From assembly GCA_020353135.1 (NCBI GenBank), contig CP070688.1, forward strand, positions 3,880,238 through 3,892,298: 12,061 nucleotides of DNA, in the 5' to 3' direction. This document shows, in pieces, positions 8,563-12,061 of the stretch. The translations under genes were made by a program, and so were the position numbers. The notes beneath the pieces were generated by a model. It saw only the letters and a program-made list of their open reading frames with translations, had not been told where the DNA came from and searched no databases. Within the stretch, counting starts at the first letter, position 1, and each line of letters opens with the position of its first letter. This DNA comes from Chloroflexota bacterium (lineage in GTDB: Bacteria; Chloroflexota; Anaerolineae; Promineifilales; Promineifilaceae).

Positions 8563-8586
8563 ATACCATCATACAATCATACCAGA
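8563..8586. repeat. Three tandem 8-bp units in the divergent intergenic region
   Basis: ATACCATC, ATACAATC and ATACCAGA lie head to tail with an exact 8-bp period; four bases (ATAC) are constant and six or seven of eight agree pairwise for the first two and most of the third. The middle unit contains TACAAT (8572-8577), which could also be a plus-strand -10 element for the acetyltransferase. Direct-repeat regulator sites or a small slippage product are both possible. Confidence 0.4.
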
Positions 8587-8628
8587 TGCTACTCCCAGTA
8601 TCGATGGTCGTGAGAGCCGTGTAGCATC
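8585..8628. repeat. Perfect 8-bp inverted repeat with 28-base spacer
   Basis: GATGCTAC (8585-8592) and GTAGCATC (8621-8628) are exact reverse complements. If transcription starts near 8584, the pair would form a stem-loop in the leader of the acetyltransferase mRNA; as DNA it could be two operator half-sites. The spacer holds a small ATCGAT palindrome. Confidence 0.45.
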
Positions 8629-8681
8629 CCGTAATGCGATGGAAAACGATTTGCTGGGTTTGGTCCGGAATGAGAAACGGA

Positions 8682-9488
8682 ATGGAACAGTTTGAGTTTT
8701 TCGGAAATGATTCTCAAGTAAAGCTACAACAACGGTATTATCGTCTTTGGCAATATTTAAAAGCCCATCCGCGTCTGTCATTTGTTGGTCGGGCGATAGG
8801 CCTGGACGATCCGGCGCTCGATGAAGTTGGGAGCATAGCCGGTTTAACGATGGAATTAGGTTTCTTGGCTCTGGCATTTACTAAGGCGACGATCGTCGAC
8901 GAACTTAGTTCTGCTTTGGAAGAACACGGACTAGAAGTAGGAATCTGGCAACATCTCCTTTCGAACGAGAAGACGGAGTCGAGATGCGAGTCGGTTATGG
9001 CATCGCGACGCCTTCCCCCTGGCTACAGAGTTGATCGAATTACTACTACAGCTCCAGAAGAACTGGTGCACAGTTTTCAGAAAATGATGCATCGTTGTGA
9101 CGTTGCCCCCTTACCTGGCTACATTCTGCGAGGCCAGGAAGTTCCTGTGGTCGCCGAGATGATCCTCGATCCGCAAGATGAAGTGGTGGCCACAGGAGTC
9201 AGTATATTTCGACACAATCCGGAAGGTCCTTATGGGAAAGCCGCACACGTTGGGTTTCTTGCTACTGAACCGAGCCAACGAGGAAAGGGATTCGCTCAGC
9301 TATTACTTGCCCGGATCATTCTTGCCAGCTATCAAGAAAATTCAGCTGAACTTCTACATACTGGTGTGCGCGCCGAGAACATTCCTTCACAGCGGGTTTG
9401 CCAGAGTTGTGGATTGGAAGATTCCGGCATGTATTTTCTTGGGGTGGCACATCCACAAAAGCTCGAACGAGCACAGTTTACACGCTGA
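8682..9488 (+). CDS. GNAT family N-acetyltransferase
   Basis: A 268-residue protein whose C-terminal half is a GNAT acyl-CoA-dependent acetyltransferase domain; the substrate is not predictable. The acetyl-CoA motif A is clear: a strand AAHVGFLATEP leads into QRGKGFAQLLL (Q199-F204 fits QxxGxG/A), then a helix, a strand with LLHTGVRAENIPSQRVCQSCGL (the usual N..S....GF-type motif B region) and GMYFLGV. The N-terminal 110 or so residues form a separate helical region without a motif I recognise. Start choice is uncertain: ATG 8682 gives the most protein-like N-terminus (MEQFEFFGND), while in-frame ATGs at 8670 and 8634 would add 4 or 16 residues; none has a strong ribosome site. The gene is visibly richer in A+T than the glycosidases and ATPases around it, which may reflect transfer. 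It is transcribed away from the repeat protein and ends 85 bases before an intrinsic terminator. Confidence 0.85.
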   Translation: MEQFEFFGNDSQVKLQQRYYRLWQYLKAHPRLSFVGRAIGLDDPALDEVGSIAGLTMELGFLALAFTKATIVDELSSALEEHGLEVGIWQHLLSNEKTESRCESVMASRRLPPGYRVDRITTTAPEELVHSFQKMMHRCDVAPLPGYILRGQEVPVVAEMILDPQDEVVATGVSIFRHNPEGPYGKAAHVGFLATEPSQRGKGFAQLLLARIILASYQENSAELLHTGVRAENIPSQRVCQSCGLEDSGMYFLGVAHPQKLERAQFTR

Positions 9489-9572
9489 GCATTCATTGCA
9501 CTGCAGAGGGATTTGGCGGAAGTCAAGTGGGCCAAGCTATGACGTTGTGGCTGGCTAGAACTGACAGAAATC

Positions 9573-9592
9573 ACCCTGAAACCAGGGTTTTT
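9573..9592 (+). terminator. Intrinsic terminator after the acetyltransferase gene
   Basis: ACCCTG-AAAC-CAGGGT forms a perfect 6-bp stem with a 4-base loop, followed directly by four further T bases (five in a row counting the last stem base). It is the clearest rho-independent terminator in the window and separates the acetyltransferase from the downstream regulator gene. Confidence 0.75.
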
Positions 9593-9616
9593 ACACTTCC
9601 GGCTACGCCGGTCCTA

Positions 9617-9625
9617 TGTTATCAT
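9617..9625 (+). promoter_or_regulatory. Candidate extended -10 promoter for the BTAD regulator
   Basis: TGTTATCAT fits the extended -10 form TGnTATAAT with one mismatch. It lies right after the terminator and about 70 bases before the chosen ATG. A TTTACA at 9590-9595 is 24 bases from the hexamer, too far for a normal -35, but an alternative -10 (TATGTT, 9615-9620) would be 19 bases from it. A CCGGC-TAC-GCCGG inverted repeat (9599-9611) occupies the region where a spacer or -35 would be. Confidence 0.4.
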
Positions 9626-9629
9626 GATA
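9620..9629. promoter_or_regulatory. 10-bp palindrome overlapping the -10 region
   Basis: TATCATGATA is a perfect 10-bp palindrome that covers the candidate -10 hexamer. It could be an operator core, for instance for autoregulation by the gene downstream, but palindromes of this length do occur by chance. Confidence 0.25.
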
Positions 9630-9696
9630 GCGAGGGGTCGTGGGCTTGCCGCGCCTTCGCTTGCCATCCTTTCGGGAGCAACTACGACTCGCCAGA

Positions 9697-12061
9697 ATGA
9701 AGCGAATCGCCGCAGATGATCCACGGGAAGTGATGATTCGGCTGTATACGCTGGGGACCTTCGAAATACGTGACGGGGACGGTGAGTCGCTGCCCAAGCC
9801 GGCTACCCTCAAGTCCCAATCGCTGCTCGCATTTCTGATCTGCAACCGCCAAACTTGCCACCCGCGCGAACGGCTCGCCGGCATGTTTTGGGGCGGACGA
9901 TCGGACCACAGAGCGCGGCGCTCTCTGTCCACCGCGGTCTGGCATATTCGTAGTTGTCTGCCCGACGCCGACTTCATTTGCAGTGACCTTGGCTCAATAC
10001 AATTCGACCCCGACGCACCCGTTTGGCTGGATGCCGAGGCGTTCGCCGAATACGCATCGCGTCGTGAATTCTCTGATTTGCAGGCCGCTTCGGAACTCTA
10101 TCGCGGGGCTTTTTTAGACGGCTTCTACGACGATTGGGTTTTGAACGAGCGCTACCGGCTTGAAAACCTGTATGCCGAGATGTTGACCCGGTTAATGACC
10201 GGCTATGAATCGAATGCCTCCTATGGCGAAGCGCTGGCCTCGGCCATGCAGTTACTTGAGAGCGATCCCTTGCGCGAGGACGCCCACCGGGTCATCATGC
10301 GCGCCCATTGCCAACTCGGCCGGCGCAACGCTGCTCTGAAGCAATATGACCAGTGCCGACAGTTGCTGCAAGACGAATTGGGCATCGAGCCCGCGGCCGA
10401 GACAAGAGCCCTTCGGCAAGCTATTGCCGCAGGACGTTTCGCCGCAGTGCCCTCTCGCGCGCCTGGGCTGCCAGCGACGCCGGCCTCCCGTACTCAAGCG
10501 CTGGGTTACAGCCCGCTGGATGTGGCCAGGGAGACGCCCATGGTCGGCCGCGAGGACGAATTGGCTTACCTGGCGGCCGCCTGGAAGGGCGCAATGGCTG
10601 ATCAGTGTAGCCTGGTCTTGATATCAGGGGAGGCTGGCGTGGGTAAGACCCGGCTCGTTCAAGCGTTTGCCGACCAGCAGCGCTGGCGGGGTGTGCGCGT
10701 CCTGCAGGGTTGTTGCTACGAGTTCGAGCGTTTGTTGCCCTATCAACCTTTCGCCGAGCTTCTGCGTTCTTCTCCACAAGCGCTCGTCAGCGTAATTGCC
10801 GATCAACTTCCATTGTGGGCGAAAAGCCAATTGGCCCGCTTGCAGCCAGAACTCCGAAGCCCGCAAATTGAAGCTGTGGATGAAGGGCAGCCGGGGCTAT
10901 TTCAAGCCATTGCTCAATTCATGGCCCTGCTGGCCAGCCATGAGCCGCTTCTACTTGTCCTGGAGGATCTGCAGTGGGCGACCGATTCCGCGCTGGAACT
11001 GTTGCATTATCTGGCCCGACAGATGGTTGCCGATCCATTGCTTGTCGTCGGCACACTAAGGCCTGAAGCCGTTTCTCCGGACCATCCTTTGGCTACCGCT
11101 GGTCGCCGCCTTGACCGCGAGCGTCTAGCCATGCGCCTGCAACTGCCGCGTCTGTCGGAAGACGCAGTCAGGGCGCTCATCACCCGCATGTCCGGAGACG
11201 GCGCCGTCGCCGAACCGCTGGTTACCCGCCTGTACCAGGAAACCGAGGGCAACCCCTTCTTCCTGATCGAGACGCTCAAGGAGTTGTTTGAGCAGGGCGC
11301 GATTCGTCTGGAAAATGGTCTTTGGCAAGGAGACTTCGGCCATCTAGGCCGGGCCGATCTACCCTTTCCCGCAACTGTGAGCGAGACGATCCGGGCCCGT
11401 CTTGCCCGCCTTAGCGAGGAAGCTCAGGCTGCCGCCTGCGTCGCTGCCATCGTGGGTAGGACGTTTGATTATGACCTGCTTCTTCAAGCATGGGGGGCTG
11501 GCGAGGAGAAATCGCTCACCGCCCTGGACGATTTGCTGCGCCAGCGGTTGATCGCCGAAGAGGAGGCTGAGGCTGGCGGTGATTACCTCTTCACCCACCA
11601 CAAGATTCAAGAGACGATCTATCAAGATCTACCCCGCCCCAGACGCTTATACTTGCATAGGCGGGTTGGCGAGGCTATGGAGCAGCAAGCCGGGACTGAT
11701 GAACAGGAAAGGGTCGGCGAGCTGGCTCTTCACTTTGAACGCGCTTTGCCCGCTGATGGAACTGGATCAGGGACATTGAAAGAGAAGGCGATCGCTTATC
11801 TTCTGAAAGCCGGCCGGTACGCGGTCCGGCAGTCAGCCTACCGCGAGGCTATTTCGTACTTCCAGCGCGGCCTGGACGTCTGCGCTTCTCTGCCCACGGG
11901 CGAGCAGTCATCTTGTCTGGAGGTTGAGCTCCAGCTAGCTTTGGGCGCGCCGACGATGGCTGTCCATAGTATTGCTTCCGCGCAGAGCAAGGCCGTACAT
12001 GAACGCGCTTATCAATTATGCCAGCAGTTCGGGGATCCACAGTTGCTCTTTAATGCTGAGT
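9697..12061 (+). CDS. SARP/BTAD transcriptional regulator with AAA ATPase and TPR region (3' partial)
   Basis: A large regulator, 788 codons visible, open to the right edge without a stop. Residues 13-90 look like a winged-helix DNA-binding domain of the SARP type (MIRLYTLGTFEI, then LKSQSLLAFLI and RERLAGMFW). Residues about 110-244 are a bacterial transcriptional activator (BTAD) domain with YRGAFLDGFYDDWVLNER and the signature LGIEPAAETRAL. After a Pro/Ala-rich linker comes an AAA_16-type ATPase: MVGREDEL from 282, Walker A GEAGVGKT (311-318), Walker B LLLVLEDLQW (D424), and a TEGNPFFLIETLKEL motif. From about 700 on, helical repeats (YLLKAGRYAVRQSAYREAISYFQRGL) begin a TPR region. Such proteins activate nearby genes in response to an unknown signal, in a layout like MalT. 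ATG 9697 is chosen with caution: ATG 9733 (start of MIRLY), TTG 9646 and GTG 9640 are alternatives, and an in-frame stop at 9628 limits the upstream extent. Confidence 0.9.
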   Translation, partial: MKRIAADDPREVMIRLYTLGTFEIRDGDGESLPKPATLKSQSLLAFLICNRQTCHPRERLAGMFWGGRSDHRARRSLSTAVWHIRSCLPDADFICSDLGSIQFDPDAPVWLDAEAFAEYASRREFSDLQAASELYRGAFLDGFYDDWVLNERYRLENLYAEMLTRLMTGYESNASYGEALASAMQLLESDPLREDAHRVIMRAHCQLGRRNAALKQYDQCRQLLQDELGIEPAAETRALRQAIAAGRFAAVPSRAPGLPATPASRTQALGYSPLDVARETPMVGREDELAYLAAAWKGAMADQCSLVLISGEAGVGKTRLVQAFADQQRWRGVRVLQGCCYEFERLLPYQPFAELLRSSPQALVSVIADQLPLWAKSQLARLQPELRSPQIEAVDEGQPGLFQAIAQFMALLASHEPLLLVLEDLQWATDSALELLHYLARQMVADPLLVVGTLRPEAVSPDHPLATAGRRLDRERLAMRLQLPRLSEDAVRALITRMSGDGAVAEPLVTRLYQETEGNPFFLIETLKELFEQGAIRLENGLWQGDFGHLGRADLPFPATVSETIRARLARLSEEAQAAACVAAIVGRTFDYDLLLQAWGAGEEKSLTALDDLLRQRLIAEEEAEAGGDYLFTHHKIQETIYQDLPRPRRLYLHRRVGEAMEQQAGTDEQERVGELALHFERALPADGTGSGTLKEKAIAYLLKAGRYAVRQSAYREAISYFQRGLDVCASLPTGEQSSCLEVELQLALGAPTMAVHSIASAQSKAVHERAYQLCQQFGDPQLLFNAE

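Noticed and set aside
8563..8586. Tandem 8-bp units considered as a CRISPR or other array
   Set aside because: The units are far too short, have no spacers, and no cas genes are present.
9513..9535. TTGGC/GCCAA inverted repeat after the acetyltransferase
   Set aside because: Only 5-bp arms with a 13-base loop and no T-tract; the true terminator lies downstream at 9573-9592.
2..12061. STAND ATPases considered as antiphage (Avs-like) defence genes
   Set aside because: Neither shows a nuclease, protease, TIR or other effector domain; one carries a cyclase-type end and the other a DNA-binding BTAD front, both pointing to signalling and transcription control, and no defence genes are adjacent.

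Overview
The window looks like chromosomal DNA of a GC-rich, free-living bacterium, most likely a member of the Chloroflexota (Anaerolineae or Caldilineae type). This is an inference from protein style: two very large ATPase-TPR signalling proteins (one with a class III cyclase-type remnant, one with a SARP/BTAD front end), a roughly 890-residue GH63-type glucosidase, and frequent GTG starts behind good Shine-Dalgarno sites. No rRNA, tRNA, CRISPR array, insertion sequence or phage gene was seen.

Layout. (1) Bases 2-2905, plus strand: the 3' part of a cyclase-homology/STAND ATPase/TPR protein, cut by the left edge, followed 27 bases later by a small DUF1801 protein (2933-3325). (2) A short convergent gap with a symmetric hairpin (3332-3348). 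(3) Minus strand, read from right to left: a small repeat protein (8511-8128), a GH63/MGH1-like glucosidase (8037-5356) and an amylo-alpha-1,6-glucosidase of GH133/GDE_C type (5353-3401). The two glycosidase genes are separated by only 2 bases and are almost certainly translated from one message. (4) A divergent intergenic region, 8512-8681, unusually dense in small repeats: an imperfect 20-bp palindrome, three tandem 8-bp units and a separated perfect 8-bp inverted repeat. (5) Plus strand: a GNAT acetyltransferase (8682-9488) with an intrinsic terminator (9573-9592), then an extended -10 promoter candidate and a BTAD/AAA/TPR transcriptional regulator that runs off the right edge (9697 to the end). 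No gene-free stretch exceeds about 210 bases.

How the genes may work together. Both glycosidases lack signal peptides and should act in the cytoplasm on an alpha-glucan or alpha-glucoside. The GH133 enzyme would remove alpha-1,6 branch glucose, and the GH63 enzyme would hydrolyse an alpha-glucoside whose identity cannot be read from sequence. Large STAND/TPR proteins flank this catabolic pair on both sides. The BTAD protein combines a DNA-binding domain with a MalT-like ATPase/TPR layout, so control of the sugar genes is a reasonable but unproven idea. I found no convincing evidence of a wholly new multi-gene system. The best candidates for something undescribed are the small internally repeated protein upstream of the glycosidases and the repeat-rich divergent control region beside it.
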